The position numbers and the translations under genes are program-made. This document shows, piece by piece, positions 11,162 through 24,800 of a stretch of DNA of 64,000 nucleotides (position 1 is the first letter of the stretch; the number at the start of each line of letters is the position of its first letter). This stretch comes from Mesodorylaimus sp. YZB2_4 (Eukaryota > Nematoda > Enoplea > Dorylaimida > Dorylaimidae): the NCBI GenBank assembly GCA_030248295.1, contig JASANH010000265.1, forward strand, positions 62,001 to 126,000. Reading direction: 5' to 3'. Below the pieces are notes generated by a model. It searched no databases. It had not been told where the DNA came from and saw only the letters and a list, made by a program, of their open reading frames with translations.

Positions 11162-14100
11162 ATGTCGAAATTTTTAATAGTTCAACAAAAATTTCAGTTT
11201 CAATTTCTAGCTCGATTTTCATTGATTTTGATGTTCGCGATTCTTCAATCCCGATTAATAAAATCGTGCGAAGATAATGGAAGCTGGGCTGAACTATTGA
11301 CATCGCCTCCATCGAATAAGCCCACCTATATTCTTGGTGGTATTTTCGGTATTCACCAATCAACAGTCGATGAGCCAGATGATGAAAATGACGGACCAAA
11401 CATCACTTTATTAAAATGTGATTGCACTTATCAAGAGACTGTATTTTTGGTCGAGGCTATGGTTTATGCAATTGACCAAATCAATGAAAGGAGCGATATT
11501 TTATCAGCTTATGATTTAGGTTACAATATTTTGGGCTCGTGCGATGTGGCCATAGAAAATGTGTATTTTGCTTTAGAAGAATATTCATTGCTCGAAATGC
11601 AGTTTTTGAACATCAGTGATAACGGAGATGGAAATAATGTGGGGGATAATTTCATGGAAACACCTGTTTCCGCTATCATTGGACCATGTAGCAGCGACGG
11701 GAGTACATCGATTGCGAATATATTGAGTGCCTATGGCGTGCCAATTATTAGTTATGGAGCAACTGTATCGGAGCTTAGCAAAAGAAGCAGATTCCCAACT
11801 TTATTTCGAACGGTTTTTAGGTAAAATAGGCTTTGCTAAGCAAAAAAGAAGTAGCAACAATTTATGAAAGGGAACTAGAAGAAAACAACGGAAAAACCCC
11901 AAGGTGCTAAATATATAAAGATTAGGGGCGAAAATAAATGCAAATAAACAGCCAAATCTGGGGAGCTATTGTAAGTTCTACAGTAACTATGCTTGGCCCT
12001 AGATTGAATTTAAAACTGCTAGATAAGCATATAATTTACAACTCATTTGAAACTTTATTACAGAAAACACGAGGCATAAAAGTGAAAGAGCCTGCACAGT
12101 AGTGTACATAAAATTTTACAACATTTTCTTAATCCATCAATTGAAACGTACACAATCAGTGATAATGGCGACATTTTTAAATCAATAAAAGTTGAATCTG
12201 AAGCCGGAAAATTGATAGTGCATGGGAGGCCTGATGACTGAATCAGTTGTATAATTAGTTTATGTAAACTGTATTTTTGGTCGAAGCAATTATTTATGCA
12301 ATTGACCAAATCAATGAAAGGAGCGATATTCTATCAACTTATGATTTAGGCTACAATAGCTTGGGCTCGTGCGATGTGGCTACAGAAAATGTATATTCTG
12401 TAGATTATATCATAACTTTCAAATTTCTGGTGAGAAGACCAGCTTGAAAACATCAAATTATCTTCATGTCAAGCTTCAGTTGGGGTTCGGTTGATTTCTT
12501 ACCAGCACAAATCATTCCATGCTAAAATCAGACAAACCAAAAGATTTAGACGAGTATCGGCTAGTTCATCAAAAGAAAAATTTAGCGGATAAATTTTTAT
12601 CTCGCCATTTTTCAGTGATGACAAACAAGTGGAAGCTCTAGCCGATTTGGCACGGTCATTCAACTGGACCTACATAGCCGCTGTGGGATCCGATGACGAT
12701 CTAGGTCACGAAGGTGTGGAATCTTTCAAGCGCATAATTAACGCCAAGGGCATGTGTCTGTCATCTGAGGCTTATTTCGACGAAGAGTCGGACGATGCCC
12801 ATTTGTTCAATATTATTGAAGACTTAAAAAATAAACGAAAAGATGGATCGTCAGAAGTAACAGTGGTATTACTATTCATGGAATGGCCGTATGCATATAG
12901 ATTCCTGAAACAAGCGAATAGTCAGCAGTTGGCGAGTAAGTTATGTGCGGTTTCTGCCGTATACTAAACACAGGGGTGCTTTTAAGGTTACTGCAGCCGA
13001 CTGCCTGATATTTGCCCATATAACGGCAGATATGACCTCGACCTTGCTTATCTTTACTTTTTTCATGCGCATGATCAGTGAGGTCAAGTCGGCTTCTGCA
13101 AATGACTTCGACAGAAAGTGCGCTATACCACTATAGTGTCCTAAACGAGTACAACATCGATCATGCATCTTTGATTTGATCTAATCAACTAAGCTCCTCC
13201 CCAACTCAGGAGTTTAGCAAACGTTTTAACACTTTTTCATGAGGGTTGCTGAAATAGATTGCCTCAGCGGCTTCTTTCAGTGTTTCAGTCGGCAAGTCCT
13301 ATTTGAGTCTTTCGTCCTCTCTTGAAATGTCTTTGTGAGGTTCTCCGCGTCATGCTGTCCAAGATCTCGAGCGCAGAACCAAAAAAAGCAGCAGCTAGGC
13401 ATTTTTCTAGTGTAAACGCTGTGGCCAAGTTGTCAGCCGTGCAAAATAGAAATGCCCAGGGTTGAATATTTTTATTAGACTCTTTAATTTTGGAATATTT
13501 TTAACTTGAATTTTTTATTGCATGCAGTAGTATTTGGACAAAGGTATTGTGAACTAAACATGCCTGATACACGTCTACATACATAGAGTCAATTTGCAAA
13601 GAAAGCACGTTTCATTTGAAAAGAGAATTCTACGATATAAAAAATATACTTCCGTCGCATTTTTTAACGATTTTAACTTGCTGCAAAACAAGCCTTTGCA
13701 AGTATCCTCTTGCAAAACCTGCTGTTACCCCTTCCTTTGTGATATATATCAGGCGGGGGGGAGGAGGGTCACAACGTTCTTTGCGTTGAAAATTCAGCAC
13801 ACTACTCGGACCAAGGTACACTGCACAATCGATGTCAGAATATTCAAAAATTTACGATATTCAGGTTCAGCACCCAAGTACATATTATAGTGGGAAGCCA
13901 AAGTTTTCGACCGCGATCTTAACTATTTAAGAAGTGGAATTACTTTCTTTAATGGTCCCTCTTAGCAATCGAGAATTTCGACTATTCTTACATACAGTTG
14001 GTGCTGGATGTCCAGAATTTTGGCTACCCCACAAAAACGTGGGTGCTGAATCTGTTTCATGACTCCAACATCGACTTTGCACTGCACTTCGTCTTAAAGA

Positions 14101-17100
14101 TTACGTTTTTTGATGCTGAAGTTCCAAGGTAACAATCAGGTATTCATGTAGACAACATCGAGCTGCTGATTGAGTCCTACCTATCTCTTGTAGGGTGTGG
14201 CCTTGCGTTCTGCCCCAGCCTGGTTTGGCTTTAGAAGTTTACATTGCATAGCCGACTATCTCTGCGTTGCAGATATCACCTGGCTCGGCGTCGATCATTG
14301 GGCCAGCGACGTGGGCATGACTTACTTAATGCCAGACGATTATTTACCAGCACCCTACACCAAAGGCACAATAGCTACCCAGTTTTCATCGTATTACATT
14401 CGTCAATTCGCGAAATATTTAGAAGAAAATTTATTTGACCGAATGCGAAAGAATAAATGGCTTATGTACTTTTACTGCGACCAATGCAATCCTAAAACAA
14501 AAGACATGAGCACGGCCAGCAATGGGTACAGTGGAAATAAAAAGTGCACGATTGAGGTAGCTACAAGCGACAAATGTAAGCAAGCTGTCGATTTGGCGGC
14601 CATTATCCTGAGGCAACGCCATATTCCCAACGTGTTCAGTGCGGTTTATGCGGCAGCCCATGCTTTGGATAGCGTGCTCAAGGAAAAGGATGCTCAGAGT
14701 CCAGCGAATCGAACTGATCAGTCTGGAGTACACCATCAACCTGTACTGATCCAGCCTCCCGCCCAGTATCAGCAGCCAGACAGCCCATCGTGGTGGAATT
14801 CTGACGGAAACACCAATGATTCGAAGCTGTCTCTCTTCGACTACGACCAACTCATCCATTCGCTGGCTGCTGTCAACTTTACATATTCTGTCGGCTCCTT
14901 CCACTCGCCCCGCATCAGCTTCAGACATGATGGCGACCTAAATGATGCTTCGTTCGAAATAGTCAATTTCTACGAATACGCACACGAGCAGTGCTACAAA
15001 CCAGCCGTTTCACAGCGAGTCGGTTTCTGGAGTGAAGACGATGACAGTCCCAGCTCGAATGGTGGCACTCTGAAAGTGCATGCCTCAAAAATTCGTTGGC
15101 AAACTGACTTGGGTAGCAACACTCCGCCTGTATCTTACTGCCATCGCCCATGTGTACCTGGTGAGAAACTGGTACCAGGGCCATCCAGCTGTTGTTGGAG
15201 CTGCGAACAGTGTCCAGCGTCCACGTACAGGTGAGCCACGTTTAAACACAGGCCAATTTCGTAGGTCTAATTATTTATGATTCTGCCACAAGTACCCAAC
15301 TTCAGTCCCGCTCTCATCGTCAGTCTCAGCAAAAGTGGTACAGAAAAATGCACCAGGCAATGTCGCTATTAGCGTTAAAAGGAAGCCTATGCAGGGTACG
15401 CTGCTGAAAGGTTGCCTAGTTTGTACTGAAGAAGAAGGAGGAATAGTTTAAAATCAACAGTCAACATCGAACTTTTCCTAATTTGGCTGTAACTGCAATC
15501 CATCCATTAAGCTCGACCGCACAAAATCTCGTCCTTTTGACACCCCTTCCCCCTGACCGCAAGCCGACCACTTCTCGCGACCCCACTTAAAAATGGTCGA
15601 CCACTTCAGCCATACCTACCTCCCCCTTTCCAAACGCAGTTTTGTCAAATGTCTTATCGTATGCTTTCTTGGCCTTGACAAGGTGCCCTCTCCTTCGAAG
15701 ACAAATCTTTCTTTGATTCATGGAGCGGATTTTTATTTTGTAAAAGCCTCCACAAACTTTTCCCACAACCTTCCCCCATATTTTTAAAAAAGTTTTGCGG
15801 GTTGGGCCGCGCCAGCCCAGTTCTCCATGTGACTTCTAATCATATTAGCTGGCCAGCAGTCATGATATGATAAGCGAGGCTGAAAGGTGACTAGGGATAG
15901 GCTGGGATCCCGATTCTGATCTCGATCCTGACATTGAGGCATCGGGATTCCGCTAATTATTATGACATGCGTGAGCATGGCAGATACACTCTGATAAATC
16001 ATATCTGTCATATCTATCATATCAATCATATCGTATCAGCTTATTCATAATGACTGAAACTCGACCTGATAGAAACCTTAAAGGACATGCGTCGGGGAAT
16101 TTCTGGTGCCAGAAATTACCTCAGGCAGGGTCGTTTTTAGCCACTTATCACAAATAGCGTAAGATTCAAACAGTGAACAGAGAGGGTGCGGGCTGGGGTT
16201 ACTGTAAGCGCTCACCTGACCAATGTTAAAAGTCGGAGAACTGTCTCACTCGGGACGATTGCCAGTTTCTTTCATAATAATGCTGTTTTTATTTAATTCC
16301 TGTAATTTGTTGTTGAGATTTTTCTGGTTTCAAACTGTATGCACGAATATGGACTGCACGTCTTCATGTCTATATGACGAGGAGCTCAGCGCAAAAAGTA
16401 GAAGTTTAAACTATTAGAGGAAAAATATAACAGAATATATCAATAATCAACGATGGGGAATTCATGCTTGTGGAACAAAAAAAGAATTATTTTAGAATTC
16501 AAAAAGAACTGAGCTTGGTAGGCTTCGAACTGACGTGCACAGCGGCTGGATTGCCAACATTGTGCGTCAAGAGTCCTCCTCCTGCGCCACAGAGACCTTA
16601 CACTTCGGGCAGAAGTCAGAAGACAAGCGGTTTGTGACCGCTTTCAGGCCTTCCCTGTCTAATCGGAAGGGACTTTCTCAGAGCGGAAACGGTGAATATC
16701 TGGAATGCAATCTTTCTTTTGGAGACAGCAAGCACGAATTGACTCAAATGACAGAATTGTCTAGCCTTATCTGCGCTATATGTAGTTTGCACGTGATGAT
16801 GGACTATCTTGCGCCAAACATTGTAGATGGGCAGAGAGTGACCAAGAGACCATTTCCTAAATACGAGTGGACAATGGTCAGTGCCAACTTTTGTTGCCTC
16901 AGACAGGTTTCCTGTTCTCTACCGAACTATTCTTGGCAAGTTCCACGCCGTTCCCCAAAACCTGGGATGCATGCTTGCCTCTTAGAATGAAAATTCTTGC
17001 GGGGGTTTTCTCATGACATAATCGGCGTGCGTTTTGTTCCATCGAGCCGTTTTCTCTCAGTTTCAGTCTCTGCGCTCTTTGCTCTGGAATTCATATTTGT

Positions 17101-20068
17101 TTTTCCTTCGCGCAGGGCGAGCGCTGACTTGGGTTTGAAGAAGGCCCGAGCAGCGCGGTCAAGATTTACATAATGTTCTCAGCATAGGGCAGATCCATGT
17201 ACAACTAGTGTGCGGAGAATAGCAGGTACAAGATGTGAGTGTGAAACCACTGTTCTTTCAGCGATGTCCAGTGTGTTGGTGGCGCAGTGCAGCGCCGTTC
17301 GATGCAACACTCCATAAATTCGCCTACCGAGGGTTTGAGTCCACCAGTGGCTGGAATTTTTGGCTTTGAAAACTCTCCGAGCTGTCTTTCCTTTTCCAAA
17401 CTGGTTACTTGCCTAAATCTACTGACGCGGGTTGCTTGGCGCAGACGCACAGATGAATAAAATCTTACTTGGACCGAAAAACGGGAATCAGCCTCTACAC
17501 TTGACTTGACTGCGATGAACGAACGCTGATTCCGCAATGAGAAAACCCCCAGATAACATGCGAGAGTGTAACAGACTTCACATTCCACTGCTTTTTTGCA
17601 TGCGTTCAAGAGCACCTCGACCACTGGTCATCTATCAGGTTATCAGAAGCAGGGGTGGGTCAGATAATGATAAATGCTAATAACGTTAAAAGAGCCAGGT
17701 CAAGCTCCAGTAGCCTAACAGAAGTGTCATATTCTCACTGCAAGGGCTCAACGTCAATCGATTATTCACGATGGAAAGTGCCACGATGATCACCATTGTC
17801 TCTGAGAGAGGCCCTTGCTTCTGCATGTAGAAATAACAGCTATCAAAGCGAGAAGAATCGCGGCTGTTGTGGTGATAAACGCGGCGGGATCAGAAACGAA
17901 TGTGTGATACAACTTTTGGGTTCGATTCTCTTCTCGAGCAATTTTTTTGGACTTCTTTTGAGCTAACCGCAAAGTTTTTATACTGTACCGTGCTGTAGTT
18001 TAGAACTTACAAATTGCATGCCTGCTGCAAGCTCAACGTTGTCTTTACCATTCAGCTTGAACTGTTGGCCTACCGCTAATGTTAGACGAAGTACAAGATT
18101 CGGGCAGGCATTCATAAGGCAGGCATCAAATCACGCCCGCTGCGCCTTATTGATTATTGACACGCAGAGGCAGAGAACAGAAGGGTTTAGCCGTGAAAAC
18201 AATGGGAAGGCTCACTAACTTATCAACCTTGGCGGCCACATAACTTGTTCAAACAGCCCGACTTATGTCCTTTAAAACAACTTGAATGACTAAAGTGTGC
18301 TTTAGTGAGGAAAAAAGACTCATCTCCTTCGTGTGTGCAAACAATGTACGACCTCAGACAAAAAATCCCGATCCCGATCCCAGAAAAATGTGATGCCGAC
18401 CTATTCTTAGAGGTGACCAGATCTCACGGCAGGTTCCTTGCGTTTTCACTGGGAGCACCTCCACACAAGGGCTTACTGGGTGAGAAGGGGCAGGCTGGGA
18501 CCTTTCCGACTGGTGTTCGAGAACAGTTTCCCAATTCTGTGCTCCTTGGGCGTCCGTCCGTCCATAAAACTGACTCTGTTTTCGATATTTTTAAATGTGC
18601 AACATAGTACAACTCGTTAGAAAACTTTTAATTGTCGAAGTCTGCGTTCCCTATTTCGAACCCCCCCCTGCCCCCCACGACACAACACACAGCATGTCGT
18701 CAGCTCAAGTTTTTTTAGTTGAAGTGCGATAAAAGATTTTTTGCTGCACCAGAACAGAGGAGGGCGTATCGGGACTTATTCAAATCTCTTGGTTTTAGTC
18801 GGCCCCCTGGCTCGCCACTTGAAATTTTTCATTGGGGAATCACTGCATGAACTTGCGTTTTTGTAAAGTTTGCATTCAATTTCAGCGACACCTACAATTC
18901 TCTCCAATGCAAACTCTGCGGTGTTCACACATATTCCAATCAAAACAATACTGCCTGTCTGGCCAATGACCGCATATGGATTGGCTATTCTGATCTCGCA
19001 GCCATTCTTTGCTTGGTCCTTTGCGCGGTGGGCGAAGTGCTCACTTTGATCGCCGCCATTATTTGCTGCATCGGCAACCGCCAATCGAACCAGAACGACG
19101 GCGGGTACGCAATGAAAACTGTAGTGTTCTGTAACTTTGCCATAGGCTACGCCTACATCGTTGTCGTGTTGGAAAAGCCCACAGTCCAAACGTGCTCTAT
19201 CCGATTAATCATGTGGCAATCGCTGGCTACCGCCAACTTGGTCGCCAAGTTCTTCATGTTACCACAGGGTCGACGCGCAGCAACTTATCTGGCGCGAACA
19301 CTCGGCTTGGCTCAGCCCAGACCAGCTCTGTTTGCCACCACATCCATATCCCGATCCGACTCTAATTCCAGCAGCTCTTCTCCCATGCCATCCACTGCTT
19401 CAGAGTCATCTCACTTTGCGTATCGTTGGATCTGCGAATTGTGCTATTCGGCGGTCATGACAGTGACCGTGAGTGTGTACATTCTTGTCACTGTCCTCGT
19501 GCCCCCCACCGTCTGCGAAGCGGATTTGGTGTACGACGAAGTACAAGCCACTCAGACCATGCTTAACTGCGCCCCTAATTTGATAGTAACTGGTGTCACT
19601 TTTGTCGTCCTATTTAGTATATGGGTCTTGAACTTGGTCACTTCTTCCAGTTTATATCGACGCGCTCGTCGGCGTCGATGTCGATCGGCATTTGGAGGCA
19701 GCACATTTACTGCTTCTGGTCAATCCATATCTCGTCAGTCAGCAGTGGAATTCCACGCAAGTAACCTTTTATGGAGCGGGTACTTAACTATACTCGTGCT
19801 AATTGTGGTCGTCCCCTTGTACGTGACCACCGACGACCCTTGGAGTCGAGCCTTATTCCAAATTTACGCACCCTTCATTCTTATCACTTTACTTTTGGGA
19901 CTTTTTGCTGTGCCGAGATGTTGGCACGCTTTGAAAAGTATTTATTGTCATCCAAACGCGGAGGACGACGATGTCTTCCAACCAAGTCCCTTCGTTATCT
20001 CAACGGCTAATGATTTACAGCTTAGGAAAATGTCAACCATACAAGAAGATGAGACAACTGAACTTTGA
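11162..20068 (+). CDS. Class C G-protein-coupled receptor, metabotropic glutamate receptor-like, 4 exons
   Basis: Cell-surface receptor of 1,039 residues in four exons: 11162-11820, 12616-12935, 14273-15230, 18886-20068. All introns are GT-AG and all phases join. Residues 1-36 hold a hydrophobic leader. Residues ~50-600 form a Venus-flytrap ligand domain (ISYGAT, ARSFNWTYIAAVGS, ITWLGVDHW). The nine-cysteine linker (SSCCWSCEQC, then CKLC) runs to ~670, and seven membrane helices lie at about 682-704, 722-742, 750-770, 829-851, 875-897, 939-959 and 969-990. Cysteines near 749 and 874 can form the conserved extracellular disulfide. Oddities: the tyrosine of the usual 'EG.YGE' ligand loop is replaced (DDDLGHEG), the loop between helices 3 and 4 is long and serine-rich, and the FNEAK motif is degenerate (FHASN). 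The ligand is therefore uncertain. The gene is convergent with crumbs. Confidence 0.9.
12268..12400 (+). pseudogene. Duplicated fragment of receptor exon 1 inside intron 1
   Basis: These 133 bases match 11438-11570 of exon 1. I count about 13 mismatches and no gap, so roughly 90% identity. The reading frame stays open through the copy and for ~15 further codons, but a TAA sits directly upstream and there is no good AG acceptor at its left edge. It looks like a partial exon duplication that never became, or no longer is, an exon. Confidence 0.85.
12936..14272 (+). other. Receptor intron 2
   Basis: The intron begins GTAAGT and ends TTGCAG, and is phase 1. Apart from a short G-rich run near 13755 I see no repeats or genes in it. 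Confidence 0.8.
16510..16605 (-). repeat. tRNA-like SINE head
   Basis: On the minus strand, an A-box-like GTGGCGCAGGAGGAGGACTC is followed about 45 bases later by a B-box-like AGTTCGAAGCCTACC. The pair has tRNA spacing, but no acceptor stem is visible. It is probably the head of a SINE or a decayed tRNA-derived copy. Confidence 0.5.
18405..18500 (+). repeat. SINE body fragment, family B
   Basis: The order GAGGTGACCAG, TCTCACGGCAG, a CCT.GCG step and GGAGCACCTCCA is shared with 48780-48880. In part it is also shared with the SINEs at 43125-43540 and 43985-44390 and with a scrap near 15850-15900. Confidence 0.5.
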
Positions 20069-20233
20069 TGTTTTGTTTGGCAAAGTGAATCCATTTAAGC
20101 TTGCGTACAAATATGCATTCATACTTTTGCTGTACAGCATAGCGCTCTGTTGTATAAAATTTTTCTGCCGCGAAAAGTATAGGACCACAGGAAATAGACC
20201 TTTACGGAAATAGAACAAAGGTGGGGGAGATAC

Positions 20234-20239
20234 AATAAA
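20234..20239 (+). terminator. Poly(A) signal of the receptor gene
   Basis: AATAAA lies 166 bases after the receptor stop codon on the same strand, and is the first such hexamer downstream. Confidence 0.6.
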
Positions 20240-21898
20240 AGAATGGATAATAAGCTTAGATAGCACTTTCTGAAACCGAGTTTTACCTAGCCGATGGCAG
20301 CTAACCACTAAAAATGACCCGTGCAGTAGCGCAATGACACCAAGCACACATTCCTTTCTTATCTTTGTCATCTGTCGAGAGATCAGGTGCGCAGCCGAAC
20401 CCACTGTGTTTGGCTGCAGCTGCTGCAGTGGACCCATCTTTGGTAAATGTTGCAAAATGCTCGGCGTCGATCCAGCGAGTCGGGACTGAAGCTAAGGCAC
20501 GTCAACACATTGCAGTGACTCCCTGTAATGCAGATCTGGGACCATTGCGCTTGGCTGAAGTTGCTACGATGGGCCCAAACTTTGATGGCCATCTGATCCC
20601 AACCCCATCTATCTTATTTTTTGTACAGGAAAATAATTTATAGAAATCAGCAACGAATAGAATGATTGGGGTTGGCTGCAACCAGCGGTGCTCCACGCGG
20701 ACAGTTGACCAAGCGAGCAAGGAATGAACCACCCGCAGTGCATTGCAGTTACCTCGCCCCTCGCTCTTGTAGTACAGTACATTGAAACAAAAACAATGCG
20801 GAAGGGGAAAACCTTCCGGCGCCGACGATGGCAGGTAAACTCTGGTAGGGGCACACACTTCAAGGCGTATTTCCAGATTCAGACAACATATGTTGAGAAT
20901 TTTCCTGTGAACTAGGCCTTTCTAGGAGACAAGGTTGATCCGCTATTCAAATATTCAATTTCTATCGTCGCTGAGATCTTAACTTGTGGGCGCGAAGCGA
21001 AGGGTCCGTTGAATTCCCCACTATTGTGATTTCAGCAAGCAGAAAATTGATTTCTTTCTGCTAGTCACCAGAAGTTCATAAACTTTTGCATGGGAGTATC
21101 GTGGGGAACCCACCCACCCACATTTAAATACTGTACCCATGACGATTTCCCGTGCACTCATATTTAATCTAAGGAAAAGAAAGATACACCGCATTGATCT
21201 CCAGTGAATTGAGGTCATTCAGCTTACCTCCTTTGTCATGTGAAAGTTAAGGCCAATGCAGAAACAACGAGTCTTTTCCTCGTGTTTTACCACATCAAAC
21301 TCAGGATGCAATATTCCGAATTACACACCAGATTCGAGTGAGGATTCACGGTAGTACCTGCCTACTTATTCCGTGCACCCAAATTTATTTTCCACCATCG
21401 CTCATGCCTCCATTTTTCCATTGGGTCTGTGCCTCAGTCAGATTAGCCTCGTGAAAAATCTGACCCTTTGAGGGCGGCCGACTCAAATTCTTACAAGTCG
21501 CAATTGAATAACATTGATCACATCATCCTGATAAAAAGCATGGGAAGCAGAAGCTCAACATCATGGTCCTAGATTACATAATACTGATATCCATCTTACA
21601 GTAACGGTAACAAGGCATGAAACATTCGAACCCTCCATCTCAAAAGCACTGACATGAGCAACGTGGTAGATTTAAGTTAGGTATGCTTAACAAATCGATT
21701 GGAAAGCTTCAAAAAAGATCACAAAGGAGCTAACGCAAATATTCAAAATTGTCATTCTCATGCCTATTTACAAAGTTATTCGAGATTCAACAAAAGAATC
21801 ACCTGAATTAAAAGATACAAAACTGGATTCCATAGAAATGCAGGCGAAAATCAAGGCTGTCTTAAAACAAGCTAAAACGTAAAAAAGTAAGGCTCCAA
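20240..21898. other. Interval between two convergent genes
   Basis: It holds the 3' untranslated regions of the receptor and of crumbs. The nearest AATAAA for crumbs is at 21384-21389 on the minus strand, about 510 bases past its stop. No other gene was recognised. Confidence 0.6.
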
Positions 21899-24800
21899 CT
21901 ATATCAAGCGTTCTTCTGGTGGTGGTTTCATCATTGCTCCCATTTGCATTCGAGCACCGGAAATTTCTTGACGTGACTGAATAAACAATCAAAATATCTG
22001 AATAAAGAAATGCTGCACTGAAAAAATGTGCTTACTGGACTGTAGGTTCCATGCGTGGCCCTCTTGTTCCTTAGCATGAAAACCAATAGAAGAGCGGCCA
22101 CGATAAGGATGACACCCAGAGCACCCGCGATTGGTCCCAGAATGTACTCGAGTCGACCTCCAAAACCGGCTGCATCCGATTTTCGCTGAAAAGAAAAGTA
22201 TTGGTGGAACAGAACAGCCACAGAGTCAAGGGTGAATGGCAGCAGGCAGGAATCGAATAAGCCACGCCACAGGCTACCCATGCATATGCACAGATGCAGT
22301 ACTCACCTGAGTTTGACAAAAATCTCCTTCAAACCCGTCAGCGCACTCGCAATCGTAGACCACTCTCACGCCATTGCCCGCCACCTTATCCGCTAAGGCT
22401 CTGGCATTCGCACAACGTCCATTATTCTGGCACCTGTGGGTCGTGTTCGACAAACATGGATCTCTCAAATCGCATTTTGGACCCATATAATCTAAATAAA
22501 ATAGCCAATAATATGTATTTTTGATAGAGCAACATGCAGCATAGCCTACCAGTTTGACAGGTGCAGTTATACGACCCGATCGTATTCTGGCACCCAACTG
22601 TGTGCACACACATGGACGGTACTTGGCACTCGTCCACATCATCGTGACACGTCGCACCAGCGTACCCAGTTCCATTACAGTTACACGAGAATTCCCCAAT
22701 GCCATCGATGCAGCTGCCAGAATTCTCGCACGGATTCGATTCGCATTCGTTAATATTTGTTTCACACAATGTGCCTAAATCAAGCTTTTTCAAAAAAATT
22801 TTCACGGTCAAGAAACCAGCATTACTTGTGAACCCAAAAATACAGGCACAATGAAATCCGCCAGTGAAAGGTTGGCACGTAGCACCATTCTTGCACGGAG
22901 TTGACTCGCAAAAATTGATCTCAGTCTCGCATGCTGAGCCAGTAAAGCCGTGGGGGCACATGCAATGATGCGGAACTACAGCAGACGCTTGGGTGCAGTT
23001 GCCCCGCAAGCAAGGCTGCTTCAAACAGGCACCCTCAATCTCGCAGTTTTCACCTATAAGAAAAAAGATTCAGCTATATTGTACTTGCTTGCGTGCTTGC
23101 TCGAAAGGCCAATGCAACAGTACATTCAAAAAAGAATGAGAATTTCGAGTTTTTAGGTGTGATTTTTCCAAGAAAGTTTTTCGCCCAGAGCCTACGTTTC
23201 CTACAGCATAAGTTTGAGCAATAGACCTTCTCAGAGGCAGCAGAAATATGAATTTTCGCGATTACGGTTGCTTGAATGCTTATGACAATTTGGCACTTGG
23301 TGAGCAGATCTATTTGTTTTATCGATCCAAATACATAAGTGAGATCATCAAGGCTTAGTGAAATTTGAAAGTTCATGTTCTAATTATACAAAAGGCAATT
23401 TTTCCTAATGCCTTCAATTTTAGTTAGTTATATTTATATTTGTCATGTAAGCTAAAATTTGCATAAGATCGCCGACAGATCTGCTGTATATTTGTTTCAT
23501 AGTAACAAGCAGCCGAAGCGGGAATTTTAAATTCGAAGCTTTTAGCGCACGTTAAAAAGGTCTAGTGTATTGTCCAGCTGTAACTAATACGAAATCAACA
23601 AAACAGGAAATTCAAACATACTTACCAAAATAATGAAGAGGACATTCGCAGCGAAAGCTACCAGGCGAATTGACGCACACACTTCGACCACCATTAGCGC
23701 AGGGTGAGCCTTCACACTCGTCAATGTCCATATCGCACAATTGGCCTGTCCAACCTACAACGATCTTTTATCGAAACCTGAAGAATTCTTCACGGAAGTG
23801 TGCCATACCTGATGAGCACTCGCACGAAAAGTTTCCCCACCCATCACTGCACCGCCCATGAACACATGGTTGTTGTAGACATTCATCCACATTCTCCTCG
23901 CAGTTTTTTCCTGCAATACGCAAGGATTGAATTAGACTACTGTAAATAACAAAACAAACACACAAACTAAACTACAAAAGCGACTAATAACACAAGCGTA
24001 ATTCAAGGCACGTCAGGACCCTCTCAAGCTTCATGCCTAATGCGCCAGACTAAAATTCAAAAATGGCGGGAAACGGCGCTGAAGTCTTCTAGAGCGCATG
24101 ACCTTCGTGGTTCAACTGGACACTTACCAGTGAATCCAGGCGGACATGAACAACGATAATCCAATAGTTCCGAGTGCGATGTGCAATTGGCTCCATTAAG
24201 GCAAGGTGAATTCTCACAAAAATTTTTCTCTTCTTCGCAAGCTCGGCCATGATAAGCTGGAGGGCAAGTGCAGTTAAACGTCTTCTGAAAAACGGCTCTT
24301 TTCATATATTAGTGTCATAGTCAGCAGGCTCAGGACGTACGTGACCGCTGGGCAATTGCATATCCGCGCATTTTCCACCGTGCTGACAAGGACTACTCGC
24401 GCAGTCCACCAAAATCTAAAAATACACCATATTGACTAGACTGGATACGCGGGCAAACAAGTTTCATTTTTGCTGCGATGCAGAGAGCCAATAAGCCCCT
24501 GCAGCATCTTACGCCATGAGACACTAAGTGACACGAAGTCAAGTCAAGGTCTGCTAACCTGGAATCTGGCCACTCTGGTACCAGGTCCGACATCGGGTGA
24601 GGAAAGTGTACCCGATCTGACCCGAGGGTCCTTGACCCGTAGACAACCAGACGCAAGCGTCTGGTTCTGCCCAGCCCGAGCCGACTTTTTTTTGACCCTT
24701 TTTCCCTGACGTTTATGGCTCGCGATCAGATATTTATATCTCATGCTGGAGATATATCTTTTGTATTTTCACGCTAATTTCAGCTGTTTTATCCGAGTTA

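Larger units (their letters stand above)
15231..18885 (+). other. Receptor intron 3
   Basis: The intron begins GTGAGC and ends TTTCAG, and is phase 2. It holds SINE pieces near 15850, 16510 and 18410 and an ATATC-rich patch near 16000-16040. A 151-codon frame at 16535-16990 has no recognisable domain and I leave it out as a gene. Confidence 0.8.

Noticed and set aside
16535..16990. 151-codon plus-strand frame in receptor intron 3
   Set aside because: It begins in the tRNA-like SINE head and shows no recognisable motif or splice borders.
22422..23024. Single 200-codon exon across crumbs exons 20 and 21
   Set aside because: The open frame is due to the 51-base stop-free intron. The spliced form gives the better EGF spacing, so I annotated two exons and kept retention as a finding.
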